A model generated the notes under the pieces. The model had not been told where the DNA came from, did not search any database, and was given only the letters and a program-made list of their open reading frames with translations. A stretch of DNA of 6,316 nucleotides. It comes from Chitinophagales bacterium (GTDB lineage Bacteria; Bacteroidota; Bacteroidia; Chitinophagales; UBA2359). Of this stretch, positions 1 to 6,245 are shown piece after piece (within the stretch, counting starts at the first letter, position 1; every line of letters begins with the position of its first letter). Location of the stretch: NCBI GenBank assembly GCA_020631035.1, contig JAHDIA010000370.1, positions 1 through 6,316 on the forward strand, written 5' to 3'. The translations under genes were made by a program, and so were the position numbers.

Positions 1-55
1 TTGTCCTCCCGTACAATGTATCCCCATTAGCGTATCTGTAACGCCCAATAATTAA
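1..55 (+). CDS. C-terminal end of an upstream protein (partial)
   Basis: Reading from base 2, one frame stays open to a TAA at 53-55 and encodes CPPVQCIPISVSVTPNN. The start lies outside the window. The C-P-P-x-x-C-x-P-I pattern followed by a short polar tail resembles the extreme C-termini of some Bacteroidota surface proteins, but this is recalled similarity and not a family assignment. The other two forward frames stop at 28-30 and 37-39 and look less protein-like. Support comes from context: a strong intrinsic terminator lies about 80 bases downstream on the same strand, as expected for the end of a transcription unit. The function is unknown. With only 17 codons visible, the call could be wrong. 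Confidence 0.4.
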   Translation, partial: CPPVQCIPISVSVTPNN

Positions 56-136
56 TGATAAATTAAAGTGTACTGATAGTTTTTATACATATGAATTGAA
101 CAGAGAAAATATTCTCATTGCTTTTCACACGATTAT

Positions 137-171
137 CCATTGCTCTTATTTTATAGAGCAATGGTTTTTTT
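137..171 (+). terminator. Rho-independent terminator
   Basis: A perfect 10-bp stem is formed by CCATTGCTCT (137-146) and AGAGCAATGG (155-164) around an 8-nt AT-only loop. Seven T residues follow directly (165-171). There is no matching A-run on the left side, so it should act only on + strand transcripts. It most likely ends the gene whose last codons are at 1-55, so the large gene at 555 probably has its own promoter. Confidence 0.85.
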
Positions 172-353
172 GTATATTTTATGGTGCAACGCCAGTGGCT
201 TTGAGGCTGCGTTTATTCTGGTTAACCAACGCATACTTAGTCCTTCGTACAAGCGTTCATCCACCCGCAACATCCTACACTTTTGCCATTACTTTTCCAA
301 ATTGAAAATTGATTTGGATAAAAATGGAAATTTAAGAAGAAGTGATATAAACA

Positions 354-378
354 TTGATGGAATTTTATCGTATATTTG
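354..378 (+). promoter_or_regulatory. Possible Bacteroidota-type promoter (weak)
   Basis: TATATTTG at 371-378 matches the Bacteroidota -7 consensus TAnnTTTG exactly. A TTG at 354-356 could be the -33 element, but the 14-nt gap is shorter than the spacing normally reported. If real, it would give a leader of roughly 170 nt before the ATG at 555. In AT-rich DNA such matches arise by chance, so this is a weak candidate only. Confidence 0.2.
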
Positions 379-451
379 TTTAGAATAATACTCTAAGGAG
401 TACTTCCCATCTCAAAATCTTTCCTTTCCTACTTATCCCTCTTTATAATAA

Positions 452-475
452 ATGCCTTAGCCTTTGTATGCCTTA
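452..475 (+). repeat. Pair of direct octamers ATGCCTTA
   Basis: ATGCCTTA occurs at 452-459 and again at 468-475, 16 nt apart start to start and about 80-100 nt before the start codon of the large gene. Paired direct octamers in a promoter-proximal region can be binding sites for a dimeric regulator. Here there is only the pair itself to go on, and chance is a real alternative. Confidence 0.35.
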
Positions 476-554
476 ATCATTGTAACCAATTGATTCTTTG
501 TGTTTAGCAATAGATTGATTGGTCAAGCTAATTCAATAACTTGAAACTAATTTT

Positions 555-680
555 ATGAAAAGTAATTGTCATTTACTTGATGCCATAGTATGGCCATTGT
601 GTTCAATAAACAAGGCTACAGTATGGACGAAGCTAGGTGTGTTCATTTTAGGTCTTGTTTTTTATACCTCTATTCTAGGG
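555..680 (+). other. Signal peptide with long n-region
   Basis: Residues 1-42. A polar and mixed n-region of about 26 residues with lysines at 2, 20 and 26 precedes a hydrophobic core (LGVFILGLVFYTSIL, 27-41). Cleavage is likely after G42, giving a mature N-terminus of QNQ. Sec export is required for T9SS cargo, so this agrees with the C-terminal sorting domain. The n-region is longer than usual, so the true start could lie further in. Confidence 0.85.
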
Positions 681-3600
681 CAAAACCAAGAAGTCTATTT
701 TAAAACACTCCCACCCATTGATAATGAAACACCTGATTGGGCAGTACAAATGTATGCAAACGACCCAGTAGTATATAATGTAATAGATGCTTACACTGCT
801 TACTACAAGAAAAATAAATTTAAAAAGACAGTACATACACAAAACTACAAGTACTGGATACGCCAAGTTGAAAAACACATAAATGAAAAAGGGCAGATTA
901 GACCTCAGAAAGAAAGCAAAAGTCAAATAGTCGCTACTCAAAAAAATGCGGGACCAGATTGGGAAGCCATTGGGCCATTTGAAACGTATAGAGAGGGCAT
1001 CAAAGCCTCTTGGCAAGCCTATGTCAGTTCAATGGATGTATGTGAAGCCAATCCCAACATTGGCTATGCCAGTTCTTTTTCGCTTTACAAAACAACAGAC
1101 AAAGGAAATACTTGGTTTCCCATTACTTATGATATAGCAGTCAATGGAATTGAAAGGGTAGCCGTTGCACCCAACGATCCCAATTTGGTTTATTTTGCCA
1201 CTCCCTCAGGAATATGGAAAAGCACCAATGGCAATGACTTTACTCAAATATTGACACAATCAGCCAGCTATCATAGAATATTGATTCATCCCAACAATTC
1301 CAATATTGTTTTCTTGGGTTCAAGCGAAGGAATGCAGCGTTCAACAGATGGAGGGGCAAGCTGGACCAATATAAAATCTGAGGAATGTTGGGACATTGAT
1401 TTTCATCCTAGCAATCCAACAACTGTTTACGCAACCTTTAACAATCCAACAGCCATTAAATCGGAGTTTTGGAAATCGACCAATACAGGTGTCAATTTCA
1501 ACAAACAAAGTGCAGGATGGTACAATAGTACAGATCCCAATAGGACCGACGGAGGCAGTCGCATTGCCGTAACCGCTGCCAATCCCAATAGAGTATATGT
1601 TGGATTAGTAGGTTATTCTAAAGCAGGGGACAACAACTGGATTGGTGTATACCGAAGCGACGATGCAGGAGTTTCTTGGTTCAATCCTTCAGGACAAGAT
1701 GGAGGACCTTATGCAGGTGTGGGTGCCAATTCTCCTTGGAATATTGCAGCTTATGGAGGCGACCAAGGGGTACAACAAGGCTTCTACAATTTTGACATTG
1801 GGGCTTCCAATAGCAATGCAGATAAAATCTGGGTAGGAACCATTCGGCTATCTGAGTCTTCTAACGGAGGACAAACATTTCAAAGTATAGGAGGAAACGA
1901 AAGCAGCAGACATACAAACATCCACGCAGATATTCAAGAAATAGTAGTCGTTGGCAATGATATTTGGGTGGCTTCAGATGGAGGAGTTGATTATTCCAAT
2001 AATGAACTGCAAACACATGCTTCTAAAAAGTATGGAATCAATGGAGCAAATTATTGGGGCTTTGATGCAGGAAAAAGCATTGATGTAATGGTGGGTGGAA
2101 CTTACCACAATGGAAACAATGCCCGTCATCCCAATTATACTCAACAAGCATTTCAATATTTAGCAGGAGCCGAAAGCCCCACAGGCTATGTTGACGGTGC
2201 CGACAACAATAAAATTCATTGCTCAGATATTTGGTCTAGTATCATTTCTACCACTGAAACGGTGCCCCGAACTTGGCTCTATAGTTTCTTAGACTTGTAT
2301 CCAAACGAATCTTATGGAAAATCACAATCCAGTGAAATTGTATACGATGTCAATACACCCACTACTTGTTATCTTGGAAAAGAGGGGAGGTTTTACAAAT
2401 CAACCAATAGTGGTCAAAACTTTACTTCCTTGTTTACATTTAATTCCAATCAAGGATCTGTCTTCGAAATAGAACAATCACAACAAAATGCCAATAAGTT
2501 TTATTTGGTTTTTTACAATACCACAAATGACAATAGTGAGCGAGGACAAATTTACAAAACAAACAATGGGGGAACAAGCTGGACAAAAGTTACCGACATT
2601 CCTGCTGCCAATCACCCATACTTGGAAATAAGCATCAATCCCAACAATGATGAAGAATTATGGGTCGCCAATACCCAGGGAGGAAGTGGTGAAAAAGTGT
2701 ACAGAACCACCAATGGAGGAAGTTCTTGGACCAATGAAACACAAGCAGAAATTGCCAATGTAAATTTACATGACATTTTGTTTATTGAAGCAAGCAATAC
2801 CAATAACAAAGATAGGGTATACATTGCTTCTGAAAATGCCATGCATTTTAAAAATGTAACAGATGCCAATTGGCAGAATATTTCTGGTGGATTGCCGCTT
2901 GCTTATGCACCCAATCAAATGGCATTTTTTCCTAGCAGTCAGTTGCTCAGAGTTGCAACAAGAGGACATGGGATTTGGCAATTAGATGTATCACAGCCCT
3001 GTGATTTACAAGCTTCTATAGAAGAATTTACACTTTGTGCCAATGATAGAAAATATGTAGGAGTGGAGGTAGATGGTGTGGCAGATTACCAGCTTAGTTG
3101 GAGTGACGATGGAAATGCCAGTACTTGCAATCAAACATTGACCCAAATGGCCAATTTGTATACCACAGATGCCAATCAATTGATTACAGATTTTTGTGGC
3201 AATACAGCAGGAGAGTTTGTCGTAGATTTAAAAGTATTTACCAATTGCTACAATACCAATTCTTCCTTTAAAGGTAAAATAAATCTTAGCACCAATACCA
3301 TTGAAGTTTTAGAGTACATTCATTTTAATCAAGTAACTCCAACTGCGATGTCAGGAAATGGTACTGCGACAGTCACATCGAGTAGTACTGCTTATGCAGC
3401 CTATCAATTGATATTAAATAACAACAAACTCTATTTAAACCATACCAATGCGCCCTGTGGCTCTGTTGGCTACATTAGACTAGAGAGTGGAAGTATTGGA
3501 ACAAATAGTGGTTGTGCCAAGACAATTCCCGAAGGAAGTAATTTGACATTAGATGGGGGAGACCAGTTTATAACAGACTTTTGTTCCATAGCAGGAATGT

Positions 3601-6245
3601 ATTATGTAGACCTTGAATTTATCACGAATTGTTACAATACAGAAGCCAGTTTAAAAGCCATCGTCAATACTGAGGCAAATACAATAGATGTCTTAGAATA
3701 CATTCATTTTAATGAAGCTTATGCATCCTCAATGTCTGGTGATGGGACAAATTCGGTAATCTCTACTAGTGCTGCTTATGCACAAATAGAGGTTTGGGTT
3801 TCTGGTACATCTTTGTATTTAGATGTAGAAAATATGCCTTGCGGTTCCAATGCTATTGTAAGAATCTTAAATGGAAACATTCATCCTGCCAAAGAAATTA
3901 CAAGTTCTGGAACATACCACGTAGATATTCTTAACACAGCTTCTTGTATGGAAACCAAAGAGATAACAGTAAATGCCAACAATTTAACTTATACCATTGA
4001 AGATTTTTCAAATTGTGCAAATACAGGCTATGTGGGAATAGAAGTAGATGGTGTAGACAATTACTTTGTTGATTGGTCTAATTCACCCATTGAACGTTTG
4101 TGTCAAAATACTTTAGAGGAAGGAGCAAATTTAAGTACAACTGATGCCAATCAATTGATTACCGATTTTTGTGGCAATACCACAGGAGAATATTATATAG
4201 CATTAGAGGTGTTTACCTCTTGTTACTCAAAAATATCAAGCTTTGAAGGAAAAGTAAATTTAAATAATAATACCATTGAAGTGTTAGAATACCTTCATTT
4301 TAATGATACGAGTCCATCTACAATGTCAGGAAATGGTACAGCAACACTTACATCAAGTAGTGCTGCTTTTGCGGAATACCAAGTAATTTTAAATGGGAAT
4401 AAGCTGTATTTAAAACACAGTGTACAGCCTTGTGGATCTGGATACATTAAAATTACACAAGGGAATTTACGCCCTTATGATTGTATGCAAATCCTCCCTG
4501 AAGGAGACAATTTAAGATTGAATGATGGAGATCAGCTCATTACAGATTTTTGTTCAATAGACGGAAGTTATTACATTGACCTTGAGTTTTTGACCAATTG
4601 CTACAATACCGAAGCCAGTCTAAAAGCCATTGTCAATACCGAAACAAATACAATAAATGTTTTAGAATACATTCATTTTAATGAAACAAGCCCATCTACC
4701 ATGTCTGGTGATGGGACAAATTCGGTAATCTCTACCAGTGCTGCCTATGCACAAATAGAGGTTTGGATTTCGGGTACATCTTTGTATTTAGATGCAGAAG
4801 ATATGCCTTGTGGGGCTAACTCTATTGTAAGGGTTTTAAATGGAAACATCCATCCTGCTAAGGGAGTCAATAGTACAGGGATTTATTCTGTAAGCATTAT
4901 TTCAGAATCGGGATGTAGGTATACAGAAGAAGTAGAAACAATGAATTTGTCAGGTCCATGTGACGACGGTGATGAGTGTACCACAGGAGATACCTACAAT
5001 GCTGCTTGCAATTGTATTGGTACTTTTGCCGATTCAGACAACGATGGTGTTTGTGATGCCAATGATAGTTGTCCCAATGAGGACGATTCTCTTATTGGTA
5101 CAGCTTGTGACGACGGAAACGATTGCACTACAGGAGACATATATGATGAATCCTGTAATTGTCTAGGTGCTTTTGCAGATGCTGACTATGATGGTGTTTG
5201 TGATGCCAATGATAGTTGTCCCAATGAGGACGATTCTCTTATTGGTACAGCTTGTGACGACGGAAACGATTGCACTACAGGAGACATATATGATGAATCC
5301 TGTAATTGTCTAGGTGCTTTTGCAGATGCTGACTATGATGGTGTTTGCGATGCCAATGATGTTTGTCCCAATGGCGATGATACAGTAGATACAAATGGTA
5401 ACGGTATTCCTGATGAGTGTGATTCAGATACTTGTACCTATATAATATTGGATGAGGAAGATTTTGAAGAATCCTGGGGCATTTGGAGAGATGGCGGAAG
5501 TCATGCTAGGAGAAATGTAGAAGATGCAAATTATGCTAGCAGTGGTCAGTACTGTATTCGTTTGAGAAAAAGAGGAGAGCAGGCAACAACCGAAAGTATT
5601 TCATTGGATTTGAGTTCTTTTGAAGAAGTAAGCATTGATTTTTCATATTTCCCTAGAAGTATGGACAATTCAAACGAAGATTTTTGGCTGCAACTTTCAA
5701 ATGATGGTGGAGATAGTTTTACGACCATACAAAAATGGAGTCAAGGAAATGAATTTGAAAATGGGAGGCTTTACCATGAATCTGTCAACATTGTTCAAAG
5801 CTTTAGCGCAAATACCCAGTTTAGGTTTCGTTGCGATGCCAATGGAAAAATAGATTTCGTATATATTGATGATATAAAAATTTCAGCTTGTACAACTGAT
5901 CCCAATATCGATCCAAGTACGGTGTTTGATGCACCTGATGGCAACAGACTAGAGGGCATAACAGATTTTATCGGAAATTCAGACATTCAAAACATTAGAG
6001 TGTTCCCCAATCCTGTTGCAAAACTTCTCTATGTATTCATCCCCGATGAAATCCTTGACGAATTGGAAAATGATTTAACCGTCAATGTTTATACCATAAA
6101 TGGGAAAACAGTTTTGTCTAAAACGTTTGAGATAGACCATACTATAGCCATTGATGTAAATGCATTGACATCTAATCAAATGTACATTGTTGAGTTGAGT
6201 ACGGCCTATAGAAATCTTTATATAAATAAGTTTATAAAACAATAA
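555..6245 (+). CDS. T9SS-exported multidomain surface protein with Asp-box propeller, novel Cys repeats, TSP3 and jelly-roll
   Basis: A single intact frame of 1896 codons ends in TAA. Residues 1-42 form a signal peptide (hydrophobic core about 27-41, probable cleavage before Q43). Residues 133-810 carry at least eight Asp-box motifs of the BNR/sortilin/GH74 type and end in an RGHGIW motif at 803-808. Residues 818-1465 are two super-repeats containing four copies of an unrecognised Cys domain. Residues 1469-1627 are Cys/Asp-rich TSP3-type calcium-binding repeats. Residues 1628-1779 are a jelly-roll/MAM-like domain. Residues 1811-1896 are a T9SS sorting domain with FPNP at 1817-1820. The protein should cross the inner membrane by Sec and the outer membrane by T9SS, and be anchored on the surface or released. 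No sialidase FRIP motif or other catalytic signature is evident, so glycan binding, adhesion or hydrolysis remain open. The ATG at 555 is chosen because the upstream sequence is AT-rich without a Shine-Dalgarno, normal for the phylum. A TTG at 597 would give a more standard signal peptide. Confidence 0.95.
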   Translation: MKSNCHLLDAIVWPLCSINKATVWTKLGVFILGLVFYTSILGQNQEVYFKTLPPIDNETPDWAVQMYANDPVVYNVIDAYTAYYKKNKFKKTVHTQNYKYWIRQVEKHINEKGQIRPQKESKSQIVATQKNAGPDWEAIGPFETYREGIKASWQAYVSSMDVCEANPNIGYASSFSLYKTTDKGNTWFPITYDIAVNGIERVAVAPNDPNLVYFATPSGIWKSTNGNDFTQILTQSASYHRILIHPNNSNIVFLGSSEGMQRSTDGGASWTNIKSEECWDIDFHPSNPTTVYATFNNPTAIKSEFWKSTNTGVNFNKQSAGWYNSTDPNRTDGGSRIAVTAANPNRVYVGLVGYSKAGDNNWIGVYRSDDAGVSWFNPSGQDGGPYAGVGANSPWNIAAYGGDQGVQQGFYNFDIGASNSNADKIWVGTIRLSESSNGGQTFQSIGGNESSRHTNIHADIQEIVVVGNDIWVASDGGVDYSNNELQTHASKKYGINGANYWGFDAGKSIDVMVGGTYHNGNNARHPNYTQQAFQYLAGAESPTGYVDGADNNKIHCSDIWSSIISTTETVPRTWLYSFLDLYPNESYGKSQSSEIVYDVNTPTTCYLGKEGRFYKSTNSGQNFTSLFTFNSNQGSVFEIEQSQQNANKFYLVFYNTTNDNSERGQIYKTNNGGTSWTKVTDIPAANHPYLEISINPNNDEELWVANTQGGSGEKVYRTTNGGSSWTNETQAEIANVNLHDILFIEASNTNNKDRVYIASENAMHFKNVTDANWQNISGGLPLAYAPNQMAFFPSSQLLRVATRGHGIWQLDVSQPCDLQASIEEFTLCANDRKYVGVEVDGVADYQLSWSDDGNASTCNQTLTQMANLYTTDANQLITDFCGNTAGEFVVDLKVFTNCYNTNSSFKGKINLSTNTIEVLEYIHFNQVTPTAMSGNGTATVTSSSTAYAAYQLILNNNKLYLNHTNAPCGSVGYIRLESGSIGTNSGCAKTIPEGSNLTLDGGDQFITDFCSIAGMYYVDLEFITNCYNTEASLKAIVNTEANTIDVLEYIHFNEAYASSMSGDGTNSVISTSAAYAQIEVWVSGTSLYLDVENMPCGSNAIVRILNGNIHPAKEITSSGTYHVDILNTASCMETKEITVNANNLTYTIEDFSNCANTGYVGIEVDGVDNYFVDWSNSPIERLCQNTLEEGANLSTTDANQLITDFCGNTTGEYYIALEVFTSCYSKISSFEGKVNLNNNTIEVLEYLHFNDTSPSTMSGNGTATLTSSSAAFAEYQVILNGNKLYLKHSVQPCGSGYIKITQGNLRPYDCMQILPEGDNLRLNDGDQLITDFCSIDGSYYIDLEFLTNCYNTEASLKAIVNTETNTINVLEYIHFNETSPSTMSGDGTNSVISTSAAYAQIEVWISGTSLYLDAEDMPCGANSIVRVLNGNIHPAKGVNSTGIYSVSIISESGCRYTEEVETMNLSGPCDDGDECTTGDTYNAACNCIGTFADSDNDGVCDANDSCPNEDDSLIGTACDDGNDCTTGDIYDESCNCLGAFADADYDGVCDANDSCPNEDDSLIGTACDDGNDCTTGDIYDESCNCLGAFADADYDGVCDANDVCPNGDDTVDTNGNGIPDECDSDTCTYIILDEEDFEESWGIWRDGGSHARRNVEDANYASSGQYCIRLRKRGEQATTESISLDLSSFEEVSIDFSYFPRSMDNSNEDFWLQLSNDGGDSFTTIQKWSQGNEFENGRLYHESVNIVQSFSANTQFRFRCDANGKIDFVYIDDIKISACTTDPNIDPSTVFDAPDGNRLEGITDFIGNSDIQNIRVFPNPVAKLLYVFIPDEILDELENDLTVNVYTINGKTVLSKTFEIDHTIAIDVNALTSNQMYIVELSTAYRNLYINKFIKQ
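951..2984 (+). other. Asp-box beta-propeller region (BNR/sortilin/GH74-like)
   Basis: Residues about 133-810. Asp-box motifs (S/T-x-D/N-x-G-x-x-W/F) are seen at 180-187, 263-270, 308-315, 368-375, 435-442, 616-623, 669-676 and 718-725, with a degenerate one near 223. Five end in Trp and three in Phe. An H-rich segment (453-461, HTNIHADIQ) is followed by an ASDGG motif near 473-477, a pairing familiar in secreted BNR proteins. Residues 480-615 lack Asp-boxes but carry conserved-looking Gly/Asn-rich sequence (VMVGG, PTGYVDG). The length of about 680 residues would suit two seven-bladed propellers as in GH74, or one large sortilin-type propeller. This is inferred from motif count and length. No catalytic residues can be assigned. 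Confidence 0.8.
3006..3980 (+). repeat. Super-repeat 1: split Ig-like segment with Cys domains A1 and B1
   Basis: Residues 818-1142. It opens with an Ig/SprB-like strand pattern (IEEFTLCAN, YVGVEVDGV at 834-842, LSWSD around W849) and closes with SSGTYHVDI (1117-1125) and C1131. Between these lie two copies of an unrecognised domain. A1 has cysteines 858, 881, 898 and 968; B1 has 987, 1010, 1026 and 1096. Both share ITDFC, NCYNT, VLEYIHFN, MSG-GT and PCG motifs. It matches super-repeat 2 at an offset of 325 residues in its first part and 323 in its second. Confidence 0.85.
3981..4949 (+). repeat. Super-repeat 2: split Ig-like segment with Cys domains A2 and B2
   Basis: Residues 1143-1465, the same order as super-repeat 1: IEDFSNCAN, YVGIEVDGV from 1159, VDWSN around W1174, then A2 (cysteines 1183, 1206, 1223, 1293), B2 (1310, 1333, 1349, 1419), then STGIYSVSI from 1440 and C1454. 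The A domains resemble each other more than they resemble B domains, so the A-B pair was duplicated as a unit. A 93-nt stretch of B2 (4701-4793) differs from B1 (3732-3824) at only four positions. Confidence 0.85.
4959..5435 (+). other. TSP3-type calcium-binding, Cys-rich region
   Basis: Residues 1469-1627. Three 'CDDG-x-x-CTTGD' Cys-rich motifs alternate with D-x-D-x-D-G-x-C-D-x-x-D-x-C-P motifs of the thrombospondin type 3 class, at 1497, 1546 and 1595 for the DGVCDAND core. The final part (DTNGNGIPDEC) is another TSP3-like loop. In known TSP3 repeats the Asp side chains bind calcium and make a stiff, calcium-dependent stalk; here that is inferred from the motif. It would act as a spacer between the repeats and the jelly-roll domain. 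The whole mature protein should fold in an oxidising, calcium-containing exterior. Confidence 0.9.
5043..5347 (+). repeat. Perfect 147-nt tandem duplication inside TSP3 region
   Basis: Copy 1 (5043-5189) and copy 2 (5190-5336) are identical at every base on direct comparison, including synonymous sites. The first 11 bases of a third copy (5337-5347) also match, after which copy 3 diverges (T to C at 5348, AG to GT at 5361-5362). The period is 49 codons, so the duplication keeps the frame and adds one Cys-rich plus TSP3 unit. An older, diverged unit precedes it (from about 4959). Confidence 0.95.
5436..5891 (+). other. Jelly-roll / MAM-like domain
   Basis: Residues 1628-1779. Features include an opening acidic segment (DEEDFEESWGIWRDGG), then NYASSGQYCIRLR, a strand pair (SISLDLSSFEEVSIDFSY), DFWLQLSNDGGDSF, and a closing FRFRCDANG and VYIDDIKISAC. 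This order is typical of concanavalin-like or CBM-like beta-sandwich domains placed before the sorting signal of Bacteroidota T9SS cargo. In related proteins such domains are thought to bind carbohydrate or surfaces, but no ligand can be read from this sequence. The cysteines 1627 and 1779 near its ends may pair. Confidence 0.75.
5985..6242 (+). other. T9SS C-terminal sorting domain (type A)
   Basis: Residues about 1811-1896. The pattern is IRVFPNPV (1815-1821), a strand ending LYVFIP, then LTVNVYTINGKTVLSK, IAIDVNAL, MYIVEL and the terminal KFIKQ. This matches the Por secretion tail (TIGR04183-type) that directs cargo through the type IX translocon, where the tail is usually removed and the protein attached to lipopolysaccharide or released. 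It is full length and ends four bases or so after the last conserved strand, as expected. Confidence 0.93.

Larger units (their letters stand above)
172..554. other. Non-coding leader between terminator and large gene
   Basis: No convincing gene lies here. Two short overlapping forward reading frames cross the terminator and this stretch, but they start inside or before the terminator hairpin and show no recognisable domain. The leader has two parts. About 182-300 is close to 45-48% G+C by hand count, clearly higher than the flanks, and contains four alternating AACGC/GCGTT pentamers and the palindrome GGTTAACC (220-227). About 300-554 is AT-rich and carries a 5-bp hairpin (TACTC 389-393 with GAGTA 398-402), two ATGCCTTA octamers and a possible -7 element. 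No tRNA, riboswitch or known small RNA was recognised. Confidence 0.6.

Noticed and set aside
96..388. Two overlapping forward reading frames of 69 and 82 codons in the leader
   Set aside because: Both run through the terminator hairpin, overlap each other in different frames, lack a recognisable domain and change composition abruptly near 300. They are better explained as chance frames in a non-coding island.
389..402. Hairpin TACTC-TAAG-GAGTA as a second terminator
   Set aside because: The stem is only 5 bp and no T-run follows, so it cannot be supported as a terminator.
458..466. TAGCCTTTG as a -7 promoter element
   Set aside because: It has three bases instead of two between TA and TTTG, and no TTG sits at a suitable distance upstream.
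675..1016. Minus-strand frame of 113 codons opposite the start of the large gene
   Set aside because: It lies fully antisense to a well-supported coding region with clear domain content and reads as Phe/Tyr/Ile-rich shadow sequence.
2612..2981. Two overlapping minus-strand frames of 85 and 71 codons
   Set aside because: They are antisense to the Asp-box region, overlap each other and show no own features.
4960..5166. Forward frame of 68 codons in the TSP3 region
   Set aside because: It is an out-of-frame reading of the Asp/Cys repeats and has no independent support.
5043..5347. CRISPR-like array
   Set aside because: The repeated unit is 147 nt, directly tandem with no spacers, in frame, and codes for a known type of protein repeat.
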